A stretch of DNA of 21,935 nucleotides from Dehalococcoidia bacterium. GTDB lineage: Bacteria > Chloroflexota > Dehalococcoidia > GIF9 > UBA5629. The first letter of the stretch is position 1, and every line of letters starts with the position of its first letter. Position numbers and translations under genes: made by a program. The notes under the pieces were generated by a model. That model was not told the origin of the DNA, did not search any database, and saw nothing but the letters and a program-made list of their open reading frames with translations. Positions 7,327 to 14,414 of the stretch are shown piece after piece. Location: the NCBI GenBank assembly GCA_028715025.1, contig JAQTLG010000002.1:1-21935 (forward strand), in the 5' to 3' direction.

Positions 7327-7718
7327 GTACAGCAACATATCATCGTGGAACGGGCAGAAGAAAGTGCGCAATAGCGCAGGTTAGAGTGTCTTCCGGATCG
7401 GGCAATATTGTAATCAACGGCAAACCGTATCAGGAGCTTTTCACTCTGGTTGACCACAGGCGCATGATAGAGATGCCGTTTACTGTCACCGACACGGTCG
7501 GAAAATACAATGTCGAGATAAAGGTAACCGGCGGCGGCATGACAGGCCAGGCGGGCGCCATCAAACACGGAATAGCCCGTGCCCTGGTTAGCCTAAATGA
7601 AAGTTACAAGAGCCCGTTACGACAGCATGGCCTGCTGACCCGTGATCCTCGTATCAAAGAACGGAAGAAATACGGTCTGAAACGAGCCCGCAAGGCGCCG
7701 CAGTACACCAAGCGTTAA
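7323..7718 (+). CDS. rpsI: 30S ribosomal protein S9
   Basis: S9 lies in the head of the small subunit, and its C-terminal tail reaches P-site tRNA. The 131 residues show YHRGTGRRKCAIAQVR, then GGGMTGQAGAIKHGIARAL and the terminal RDPRIKERKKYGLKRARKAPQYTKR with the required final Lys-Arg. The ATG overlaps the rplM stop. It is the last gene of the ribosomal block, and a strong inverted repeat starts 21 nt after its stop. Confidence 0.97.
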   Translation: MSTATYHRGTGRRKCAIAQVRVSSGSGNIVINGKPYQELFTLVDHRRMIEMPFTVTDTVGKYNVEIKVTGGGMTGQAGAIKHGIARALVSLNESYKSPLRQHGLLTRDPRIKERKKYGLKRARKAPQYTKR

Positions 7719-7739
7719 AGCAGCGACACAACGACAACA

Positions 7740-7775
7740 AATAAGGGCCCGCTTCAATTGAAGCGGGCCCTTATT
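7740..7775. terminator. Perfect inverted repeat, probable bidirectional terminator
   Basis: A 16-bp perfect stem (AATAAGGGCCCGCTTC at 7740-7755 and its complement at 7760-7775) encloses an AATT loop. The stem core is GC-rich and its outer edges are A/T-rich, giving TTATTATT after the hairpin on the plus strand and TTATTTGTTGTTG on the minus strand. It lies between the convergent rpsI and radical SAM genes, so it can end transcripts from both. The U-tracts are broken by A, so termination efficiency is inferred. Confidence 0.88.
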
Positions 7776-7796
7776 ATTAGCGGGATGGAATATGGC

Positions 7797-7811
7797 GCAC
7801 CATCCTGGTGC
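7797..7811. repeat. Small second hairpin next to the radical SAM gene stop
   Basis: GCACCA and TGGTGC form a 6-bp stem with a 3-base loop (TCC), 10 bp beyond the stop codon of the minus-strand radical SAM gene. It has no T-tract in either direction that would make it a clear terminator. It may add to the neighbouring strong hairpin or be chance. Confidence 0.35.
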
Positions 7812-7820
7812 AATTAAAGG

Positions 7821-9350
7821 CTAAATTACAGATTGAGCCAACTTGAGTTGACGGGTGCTTGCCTCCGTTATTTTGCGGAAATGGAAGCCGTAGATGGCCA
7901 TGGATATTGATAGAGAGAACGAACGCGGGCGTTTAAACGCTGTCCAGAACATGAGGTCCCAAAAATGCCAGCGTTCCTTGCCCTGAACTCCCAGCACCCA
8001 GAGCGACTTGAAAAACGCCCCGATATTCTGCGATTTCATAATCGAGATCTTCTGCCGTTTGGGCCGGTACTCTCGCAGGAATGTCTTTACCCTTGCGTAG
8101 TACTGGTTGGGCGCATAGATCGTATTGATTATTCTACGGTAGCCGTCCATCAGTTTGTTAACGTTCATCTTCGGCACGAAGTTGATGGAGATGTCGGTGT
8201 TGTTGCCCGAGAAGCTGCTGCCCGTGAGGCGGTTCTCTCTCTCAAGGCGCTTATGCAGGCGCGTGCCGCTGGGAGCATTCAAGAGGCCTACCATAGCCGT
8301 CACCACACCGCTGTTCTGCACGAAATTGATAACGTCCTGGAAAATCGACAGCGGATCGCTGTCGAATCCCACGATGAACCCTCCCTGCACCTCCAGGCCG
8401 GCGCGCTGAAGCTTCTTTACCGCAGCGATCAGGTCACGGCTCGAGTTCTGTGATTTGCCGCATTCAGTCAGACTCTGCTTATTGGGGGATTCGATTCCGA
8501 TGAATACCATGTTGAAATTAGCTCTTGTCATCAGCCCAGTTAGTTCGTTGTCATCGGCCAGGTTGATGGATGTCTGCGTGTGGAAGGAAAAGGGGAAGTG
8601 CATCTTCTGTGACCACTCGATTATGGCCGGCAGCATCTCAGCTTTCAGCTTCTTCTTATTACCGATGAAATTATCATCCACGATAAAGACGCTGTCCCGC
8701 CAGCCGGTGGCATGAAGCGCTTCCAGCTCCCTGATCATCTGTTCGCGACCCTTGGTGCGCGGCATGTGACCGTTGAGCACCACGATATCGCAGAACTCGC
8801 AGTCATAGGGGCAGCCACGGGAATACTGGACAACCATTGATGAGTACTTCTTTTTCTGGACCAGATCCCAGCGCGGTATGGGTGTGATATTGATATCAGG
8901 CCTGACCTTGGAAGAATACAACCTTTGCAGGCAGCCCTTTTCTAGGTCTGAGAGGAAGGGGGGCAGGGTGACTTCAGCCTCGTCCAGCACGAAATGGTCC
9001 ACGCAGGAGAATTCCTCGTGCTGCGTGGTGAATAGCGGTCCTCCGGCCACCACGGTCGCGCCCATCTTCTTGCAGCGCTTGATAACGGCCTTAGCAGAAT
9101 CCTTCTGCACAACCATGGCGCTGATAAAAACCATATCAGCCCACTTGATGTCCTTATCGCTCAATCGCCCCGTGTTCATATCCACCAGTTTCAGTTCCCA
9201 TTCGGTGGGGAGCATAGCCGCCACGGTCAGCAGGCCGAGAGGCGGGAAGGCCGCCTTCTTGGAGACGAATTTGAGAGCGTGTTTGAAGCCCCAGAAAGTA
9301 TCGGGATATTCAGGATAGAGTAATAGTATCTTCTTATTTATGCGCATCAC
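7821..9350 (-). CDS. B12-binding domain radical SAM protein (HpnP/DUF4070-like)
   Basis: The 509 residues form three parts. A cobalamin-binding-like Rossmann domain spans about 5-140 (KILLLYPEYPDTFWGFKHAL, FPPLGLLTVAAMLP, VVAGGPLFT). A radical SAM domain spans about 170-370, with the cluster motif CX3CX2C at C180, C184 and C187. A C-terminal domain follows, of the kind found in hopanoid methylase HpnP and relatives (DUF4070). The classic DXHXXG cobalamin motif is absent, as is usual in this class. Such enzymes often methylate or rearrange unactivated carbon, but the substrate here cannot be told. Start: GTG at 9350 with GGGAGG about 10 nt upstream; the ATG at 9347 is the alternative. It lies 88 bp after the isomerase gene, so it could share that operon or have its own promoter. 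Confidence 0.85.
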   Translation of the reverse strand: MMRINKKILLLYPEYPDTFWGFKHALKFVSKKAAFPPLGLLTVAAMLPTEWELKLVDMNTGRLSDKDIKWADMVFISAMVVQKDSAKAVIKRCKKMGATVVAGGPLFTTQHEEFSCVDHFVLDEAEVTLPPFLSDLEKGCLQRLYSSKVRPDINITPIPRWDLVQKKKYSSMVVQYSRGCPYDCEFCDIVVLNGHMPRTKGREQMIRELEALHATGWRDSVFIVDDNFIGNKKKLKAEMLPAIIEWSQKMHFPFSFHTQTSINLADDNELTGLMTRANFNMVFIGIESPNKQSLTECGKSQNSSRDLIAAVKKLQRAGLEVQGGFIVGFDSDPLSIFQDVINFVQNSGVVTAMVGLLNAPSGTRLHKRLERENRLTGSSFSGNNTDISINFVPKMNVNKLMDGYRRIINTIYAPNQYYARVKTFLREYRPKRQKISIMKSQNIGAFFKSLWVLGVQGKERWHFWDLMFWTAFKRPRSFSLSISMAIYGFHFRKITEASTRQLKLAQSVI

Positions 9351-9438
9351 TAAGTATGACCCTCCCAGGTCATTTAAGCAAAGTATACTTGCATTATCGG
9401 GACAAAGATATAGGTATCCGCACCTATTCGGGGAGCTA
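9351..9438. other. Intergenic gap with short palindromes
   Basis: This 88-bp gap precedes the radical SAM gene on the minus strand. It contains a 10-bp perfect palindrome AAGTATACTT (9381-9390), which on the minus strand includes a TATACT that could serve as a -10 element, without a good -35. It also contains ATAGGT-N6-ACCTAT (9410-9427), an inverted repeat that could be an operator or a weak hairpin. A GGGAGG lies just before the gene start. The function of the palindromes is unproven. Confidence 0.3.
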
Positions 9439-10500
9439 TTATTCCTCGGCCAGCCTCTTCTTCAGCAGGTCTATCTCCGGGACCGGGCTGGGATCAATGC
9501 CGTTAAGCATCGCCAGGTAGTAGCTGACCCAATCTCCCAGCAGCACGAGGCTCATAACGTGCTTTAGATCATTGCCCCCGTGGCTGTCAACATACTGATG
9601 GGGGATGCCGCGCTGATCTAAAAGCTCTCCAGTAATCTTATATCGGATCAGCGTGCGCGGATGCAGGGACTGGCAGCGCAGGAAAATGACGTACAGGCGG
9701 TCGGCCATGTCAGCCGGAAATTGATAGCCCAGTACTGCATTATGATTGAGCTCGGGTAGAGTCTCGAAAAAGGCCCACTGCTTGCTGTTCTCGTTGATCT
9801 GGGTCTTCCACCTGCGGGCGACATCGGTAAGTATGCCGGCGCCATAAGCTATAGCAATTTTCCCATAGAGCCTGGCGGCCAGCATCTTGGCCTGGTTATG
9901 CTCAGACGGGCTGTCTTCCTGCCAGCTTGCCTCAAGTGTTTCCAGAGCCTTGACCATGCCATCCACATCCGCCGCTTTGGTGCTTGTAAAGCCCAAGCTT
10001 TGCATTATGGCCAGCAGGGGTAGGAAACCATACCCCAGTGCTGCGCGGGGTGGAGAAGCGTGTTCTATGATGAAAACAGGCACTTTGTTTTCGTGCGCCA
10101 GTTCAGTCAGCCTGCCGCCCGTTGATATAACAAGTTTCTTGCAGCCAGCTTTAAGTGCCTGTGTGAATCCTGAGATAGTTTCCTCCGTGTTACCGGAATA
10201 GCTCGCCCCGATCACAAGTGTCCTTTCATCGACGCACGCGGGAAGATCATAATCGCGGTGCACCAGCACGAGCGGGCGGCTTAGGTTAGCAGTAAGCCCC
10301 CTGAGCAGGTCCCCGCCGATGGCCGAGCCACCCATACCCAGTATTACCACCTTATCGACATCAGAGTAGCCGGAAGGCAGCTTAAATCTACAGGCCTTGT
10401 CCCAGGCCTGCCGGCACTGCTCGGGGAGGCCGCGTATCTGCGCCCCCATACCGGATTTATCCAGGGAAGCATAGATGGAAATGTCATCCAGGTTTATCAT
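9439..10500 (-). CDS. Bifunctional phosphoglucose/phosphomannose isomerase
   Basis: This SIS-fold enzyme interconverts fructose 6-phosphate with glucose 6-phosphate and with mannose 6-phosphate. The 353 residues have the first SIS motif GMGGSAIGGD (55-64), the phosphate-binding SYSGNTEET (100-108), PPRAALGY (150-157) and ETLPELNHNAVLGY with E250 and H253. The C-terminus LLGDWVSYYLAMLNGIDPSPV is typical of the family. These features separate it from the longer classical Pgi and from cupin-type ManA. It starts 3 bp after the phosphohexomutase stop, so the two enzymes are probably co-translated and give the cell a route from fructose 6-phosphate to glucose 1- or mannose 1-phosphate. Whether it uses both substrates needs an assay. 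Confidence 0.92.
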   Translation of the reverse strand: MINLDDISIYASLDKSGMGAQIRGLPEQCRQAWDKACRFKLPSGYSDVDKVVILGMGGSAIGGDLLRGLTANLSRPLVLVHRDYDLPACVDERTLVIGASYSGNTEETISGFTQALKAGCKKLVISTGGRLTELAHENKVPVFIIEHASPPRAALGYGFLPLLAIMQSLGFTSTKAADVDGMVKALETLEASWQEDSPSEHNQAKMLAARLYGKIAIAYGAGILTDVARRWKTQINENSKQWAFFETLPELNHNAVLGYQFPADMADRLYVIFLRCQSLHPRTLIRYKITGELLDQRGIPHQYVDSHGGNDLKHVMSLVLLGDWVSYYLAMLNGIDPSPVPEIDLLKKRLAEE

Positions 10501-10503
10501 AGC

Positions 10504-11928
10504 TCATACCCCCACCATCTCCTGGCCATACAGAATCAATCTTTGAACCTCATCCATGGAACTACACTCGGCGTATATACGCACCAGCGGCTCGGTGCCG
10601 GAGAAGCGTACCAGCAACCAGGAGCCGTCCTCCAGTTTATAGCGGAATCCATCCCTGGTATCCAGCTTGACAACCTTCTGGCCTGCTATCTTTGAGACGG
10701 ATGCTGCCGATAATTTCAGTAGCAGCTGCTGCTTTATTTCGTTGGTAGTGTGTATGTCCAGCCTGTCGTAGTAATGCGGACCGACCTTTTTGAACAGATT
10801 GGCCAGCAACTGAGAGGGCGACTTTCCCGTCCGGACGATGTAGTCGATGAAATAGAGGCCGGCCAGTATGCCGTCTCTCTCCGGTATATGCCCGCGAAAA
10901 CCGTAGCCTCCGCTCTCCTCGCCGCCCAGCAGGGCCTTTTCCCTCATCATCACAGGCGCAACATATTTAAATCCGACGAGCTCCTCGAAGACGGGCACGT
11001 CATACATCTCTCCGATAGTAAAAAGCATGTCGGTGGAAGTCAGCGTCTTGACCAGCGGGCCGCGCTCTTTTCGCACATCCAGTAAATACATGGCAAGCAG
11101 CGCGAATACCTCCTGCGTGGTCATAAAACGGCCATTCTCGTCTATGATGCCGATACGGTCGGCGTCCCCGTCCGTGGCGAACCCGATCGCCGCATTGTCC
11201 CTGATGACCTGTCTGGCGAGCTTGCTCAGGTTTTTGCTGATCGGCTCCGGCTGTATGCCCGGGAAAAGGGGATTGCGTATCCGGTTGATCTCGTGTACCT
11301 CTATCTGTCCCCCGTCCAGCAGGCTCCTGAAATATCCGATGCCGGCGCCGAACATTGAATCTACGACGATCTTCAGCTTGTTTTTCTTAAGCGCCTCGAT
11401 GTTTATCAGGCGGTTGAGTTGCCTCTCATAAGCATGATAAGGGTCGTGATAGGTGACAAGCTTCTTCTTAAAAGCTTCTGCGAGGTCAAGTCGCTTGACT
11501 GTCCCTTTATCGACAGCAATGTTGGCGGATTTCTCGATTTGCGAAATAATCTCGGTAGGCGCGCTGGAGCCGCTGGCAACCTTGTACTTGAAACCGTTGT
11601 AGTTGCCCGGATTATGGCTGGCTGTAATCATGATGGCGCCGTCGGCCTTGAGGGCCGTAACGGTGAAACTGGTGACTGGTGTGGGGGCTGGCCTGGGCAA
11701 AAGAAAAACCTTGATGCCGTTCCCGGCCAGCACCTCGGCTGACGCAGCTGCAAAGTCCTCCGAGCTGAAGCGGGTATCGTAACCTATAACGATACTGTTC
11801 TTGGCCGTGCCTGTGCTGTTTATGAAATCTGCAACGCCCTGAGCACAGGCGCGCACGTTATCAAAGGTGAAATCTTCGGCAATGACGGCCCGCCAGCCGT
11901 CGGTGCCGAACTTGATCCTCGGTGCCAT
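10504..11928 (-). CDS. Alpha-D-phosphohexomutase (phosphoglucomutase/phosphomannomutase)
   Basis: The enzyme moves phosphate between C1 and C6 of a hexose through a phosphoserine. The 474 residues show all four domain motifs: the active serine S104 in TASHNPGNYNGFK, the metal loop DGDADR (253-258), the sugar-specificity loop GEESG (336-340) and the phosphate-binding RFSGTEP (441-447). GEESG, with Glu and Ser, fits enzymes acting on glucose and mannose phosphates. It could be called pgm or manB, and the sequence does not decide. Upstream is only a modest GAGG. The gene begins 3 bp after the metK stop and ends 3 bp before the isomerase, so it sits within the minus-strand operon. Confidence 0.93.
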   Translation of the reverse strand: MAPRIKFGTDGWRAVIAEDFTFDNVRACAQGVADFINSTGTAKNSIVIGYDTRFSSEDFAAASAEVLAGNGIKVFLLPRPAPTPVTSFTVTALKADGAIMITASHNPGNYNGFKYKVASGSSAPTEIISQIEKSANIAVDKGTVKRLDLAEAFKKKLVTYHDPYHAYERQLNRLINIEALKKNKLKIVVDSMFGAGIGYFRSLLDGGQIEVHEINRIRNPLFPGIQPEPISKNLSKLARQVIRDNAAIGFATDGDADRIGIIDENGRFMTTQEVFALLAMYLLDVRKERGPLVKTLTSTDMLFTIGEMYDVPVFEELVGFKYVAPVMMREKALLGGEESGGYGFRGHIPERDGILAGLYFIDYIVRTGKSPSQLLANLFKKVGPHYYDRLDIHTTNEIKQQLLLKLSAASVSKIAGQKVVKLDTRDGFRYKLEDGSWLLVRFSGTEPLVRIYAECSSMDEVQRLILYGQEMVGV

Positions 11929-11931
11929 AAT

Positions 11932-13143
11932 CTATATCCCCGCCTCAGCCTTTAAAATCCTGGCTTTATCCGTCTTCTCCCAGGGAAACTTCACATCGGT
12001 GCGGCCGAAATGACCATAGGATGCAGTGGCTCGATAGATGGGCCTGCGCAGATCGAAGTACCTGATAATGGCTTCGGGCCGCATGTCGAAATGTTTATGG
12101 ATGAATTTGAGTATGGCCGCATCGGCGATTTTACCGGTGCCGAAGGTCTCAATGGACACCGACAGGGGATGCGCCACACCGATGGAATAGGCTACCTGCA
12201 ATTCCAGCCTGTCGGCCAGCCCGGCAGCCACACAGTTTTTAGCGATATAACGCGCCATGTAGGTGGCAGAACGGTCAACCTTGGTGGGGTCCTTGCCCGA
12301 AAATGCACCGCCTCCGTGGCGGGCATAGCCGCCGTAGGTATCCACCAGAAGCTTGCGTCCGGTGAAACCGGTATCGGAAACAGGCCCGCCCACCTCGAAA
12401 CGTCCTGCGCTGTTAACATATATCTTGGTGTTTTTGTCCATCATGTCTGCAGGTATGATCGGCTTGATCACTTTCTGGATGATATCGCGGCGGATGGTAT
12501 CGTTAGACGGTTCAGGATCGTGGTGGGCGCCGATGACCACTGCCTCGATCCTTTTGGGTTTGCCATAGCTGTATTCCACCGTCACCTGTGACTTGCCATC
12601 CGGCCGAAGGTAGGGGATTATGTTCTTTTTACGCGCTTCAGCTAGGCGCTGGGTAAGCTTGTGCGCCAGCGCGATCGGCAAAGGCATTAGCTCTGCCGTC
12701 TCATTGCAGGCATAGCCGAACATCATTCCCTGGTCTCCGGCACCGGTCAGGTCGAGCTCGTCTATTTTCTTATCGCCTGCCCTCGCCTCCAGCGCCTTGC
12801 TTACGCCGGCGTTGATATTAGGCGACTGCTTCTTGATGGATACTATGGTGGCAAGGCTCTGGTAATCGAACTGGAACTCGGGTTTGGTGTACCCTATTTC
12901 CTTTACAATTCGTCTCACTACATCAGGTATCTCGACATAAGTCTTAGTCGTTATCTCGCCCAGCACGATTACCAGGCCGATAGTAACTGCCACTTCGCAG
13001 GCCACACGTGACTTGGGGTCATGCTCGATCATGGCATCGAGTATACCGTCGGCGACCTGGTCGCAAAGCTTATCGGGATGCCCTTCGGTGACCGATTCAG
13101 ACGTAAAGAAATACTTGGGTGATCTCATGAAAGTGTTTTTCAT
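11932..13143 (-). CDS. metK: S-adenosylmethionine synthetase
   Basis: MetK makes SAM from ATP and methionine. The 403 residues carry GHPDKLCDQ near the N-terminus (methionine/ATP site), GAGDQGMMFGYA, and the glycine-rich GGGAFSGKDPTKVDRSA. The GGPVSDTGFTGRK stretch replaces the more common GGPQGDAGLTGRK, and GAHHDPEP stands where many bacteria have a Ser-Thr/Ala-Gln-His-Asp sequence; both are conservative. AAGGAG lies 5-6 nt before the ATG at 13143. An alternative Met is at codon 6, but the site favours the first. It follows ahcY after 17 bp, placing SAM synthesis next to removal of the methylation by-product. Confidence 0.96.
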   Translation of the reverse strand: MKNTFMRSPKYFFTSESVTEGHPDKLCDQVADGILDAMIEHDPKSRVACEVAVTIGLVIVLGEITTKTYVEIPDVVRRIVKEIGYTKPEFQFDYQSLATIVSIKKQSPNINAGVSKALEARAGDKKIDELDLTGAGDQGMMFGYACNETAELMPLPIALAHKLTQRLAEARKKNIIPYLRPDGKSQVTVEYSYGKPKRIEAVVIGAHHDPEPSNDTIRRDIIQKVIKPIIPADMMDKNTKIYVNSAGRFEVGGPVSDTGFTGRKLLVDTYGGYARHGGGAFSGKDPTKVDRSATYMARYIAKNCVAAGLADRLELQVAYSIGVAHPLSVSIETFGTGKIADAAILKFIHKHFDMRPEAIIRYFDLRRPIYRATASYGHFGRTDVKFPWEKTDKARILKAEAGI

Positions 13144-13160
13144 CGTTGCTCCTTGTGATG

Positions 13161-14414
13161 TTAAGTCCCCTCTTCCCAGCTCTCCAGGTATTTTTGCTGC
13201 TCACGCGTGCGCTTATCAATTGCAATATCCATTGATTTCAGCTTCAGCCGGCCGACCTCGTTATCGATCTCCAGCGGGACCGGGTATACATCCGGTTTCA
13301 ACCGGCCCTTGTTCTTTATCAGGTATTCAAGTCCCAGCGCCTGGTTGGCAAAGCTCATGTCCATGACGCTGGCGGGATGGCCTTCGGCCGCAGCCAGGTT
13401 GATCAGCCGCCCTTCGCCCAGCAAATGAATGCGCCTGCCGTCAGGTAGTTTGTATTCGTCCACAAACTGCCTGGTGCGCCTGACTTTGGCTGCCATTTTT
13501 TTTAGGGCAGGTATATTGATCTCCACGTTGAAGTGGCCGCTATTGGCAAGGATTGCGCCATCCTTCATTCCTGCAAAGTGTGACCTGTCGAGTACATGTC
13601 GATTGCCCGTCAGTGTGATGAAGACGTCACCCAGGGCGGTGGCGTCCAGTATGGGCATAACCTGGAAGCCATCCATAGCTGCTTCCAGCGCGCTGATGGG
13701 ATCTATCTCGCAAACAATAACACGGGCACCCATCCCTTGAGCACGATGCGCCACGCCGCGGCCGCAGAATCCGTATCCCACTACCACCACAATTTTGCCG
13801 GCCCAGAGTATGTTAGTGGCCCTGGTGATGCCGTCTACCGTGCTCTGCCCTGTTCCATAGTGGTTATCAAAGAAGTGTTTGGTCTTGGCATCGTTGACGG
13901 CGATGACGGGGTATTTTAGCTTTTTAGCTCTGGCCATATTCTTCAGGCGGATTACTCCGGTGGTCGTCTCCTCGGTGCCTCCTATGACGTTCTTCAACAG
14001 TCCCGTCCTTTCCTGGTGTATGGTGCTTACCAGGTCTGCGCCGTCATCGATCGTCAATTGCGGCTTATGATCGAGGGCCGCCATGATGTGTTTATAATAA
14101 GTTTTATTGTCTTCCCCCTTGATGCAGAACACGGGGAAACCGGACTTGACCAGCGCAGCCGCTACGTCGTCCTGCGTGCTGAGGGGATTTGAGGCGCACA
14201 ATACCAGGTCGGCACCGCCAGCCTTGAGCGCATATGCCAGATTGGCCGTCTCGGTGGTGATATGCAGGCAGCCTGAAATACGGACGCCCTTAAAGGGTTT
14301 CTGCCTGGAGAAGTGTTCTTGAATTAGTTTTAGGACCGGCATTTGATTCGCTGCCCACTCGATGCGTAGCTTGCCTTCGGCCGCCAGCTTGATGTCTTTG
14401 ATATCATATTTCAT
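13161..14414 (-). CDS. ahcY: Adenosylhomocysteinase
   Basis: The enzyme splits S-adenosylhomocysteine to adenosine and homocysteine, relieving product inhibition of methyltransferases. The residues expected for catalysis are visible: H51 (GCLHITTET), D124/D125 (IDDGADL), E149 (GGTEETTTG), and N174, K179, D183, N184 in VNDAKTKHFFDN. The NAD fold motif GYGFCGRG is at 213-220. At 417 residues it is the short form without the roughly 40-residue insertion, and it lacks the KPDHYRY-type tail of the long form. In some methanogens a related enzyme prefers S-inosylhomocysteine, so substrate choice is not certain. Its ATG overlaps the kinase-fusion stop by 4 nt. Confidence 0.94.
   Translation of the reverse strand: MKYDIKDIKLAAEGKLRIEWAANQMPVLKLIQEHFSRQKPFKGVRISGCLHITTETANLAYALKAGGADLVLCASNPLSTQDDVAAALVKSGFPVFCIKGEDNKTYYKHIMAALDHKPQLTIDDGADLVSTIHQERTGLLKNVIGGTEETTTGVIRLKNMARAKKLKYPVIAVNDAKTKHFFDNHYGTGQSTVDGITRATNILWAGKIVVVVGYGFCGRGVAHRAQGMGARVIVCEIDPISALEAAMDGFQVMPILDATALGDVFITLTGNRHVLDRSHFAGMKDGAILANSGHFNVEINIPALKKMAAKVRRTRQFVDEYKLPDGRRIHLLGEGRLINLAAAEGHPASVMDMSFANQALGLEYLIKNKGRLKPDVYPVPLEIDNEVGRLKLKSMDIAIDKRTREQQKYLESWEEGT

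Noticed and set aside
6885..7568. Open frame of 227 residues opposite rplM and rpsI
   Set aside because: It is antisense to two certain ribosomal protein genes and crosses their junction; the composition looks like a reverse-strand shadow.
12010..12591. Open frame of 193 residues opposite metK
   Set aside because: It is antisense to metK, with no recognisable motif, promoter or ribosome site.
13144..13160. SAM-sensing riboswitch before metK
   Set aside because: Only 17 bp separate ahcY and metK, and the operon start has almost no leader, so there is no room for a SAM riboswitch.
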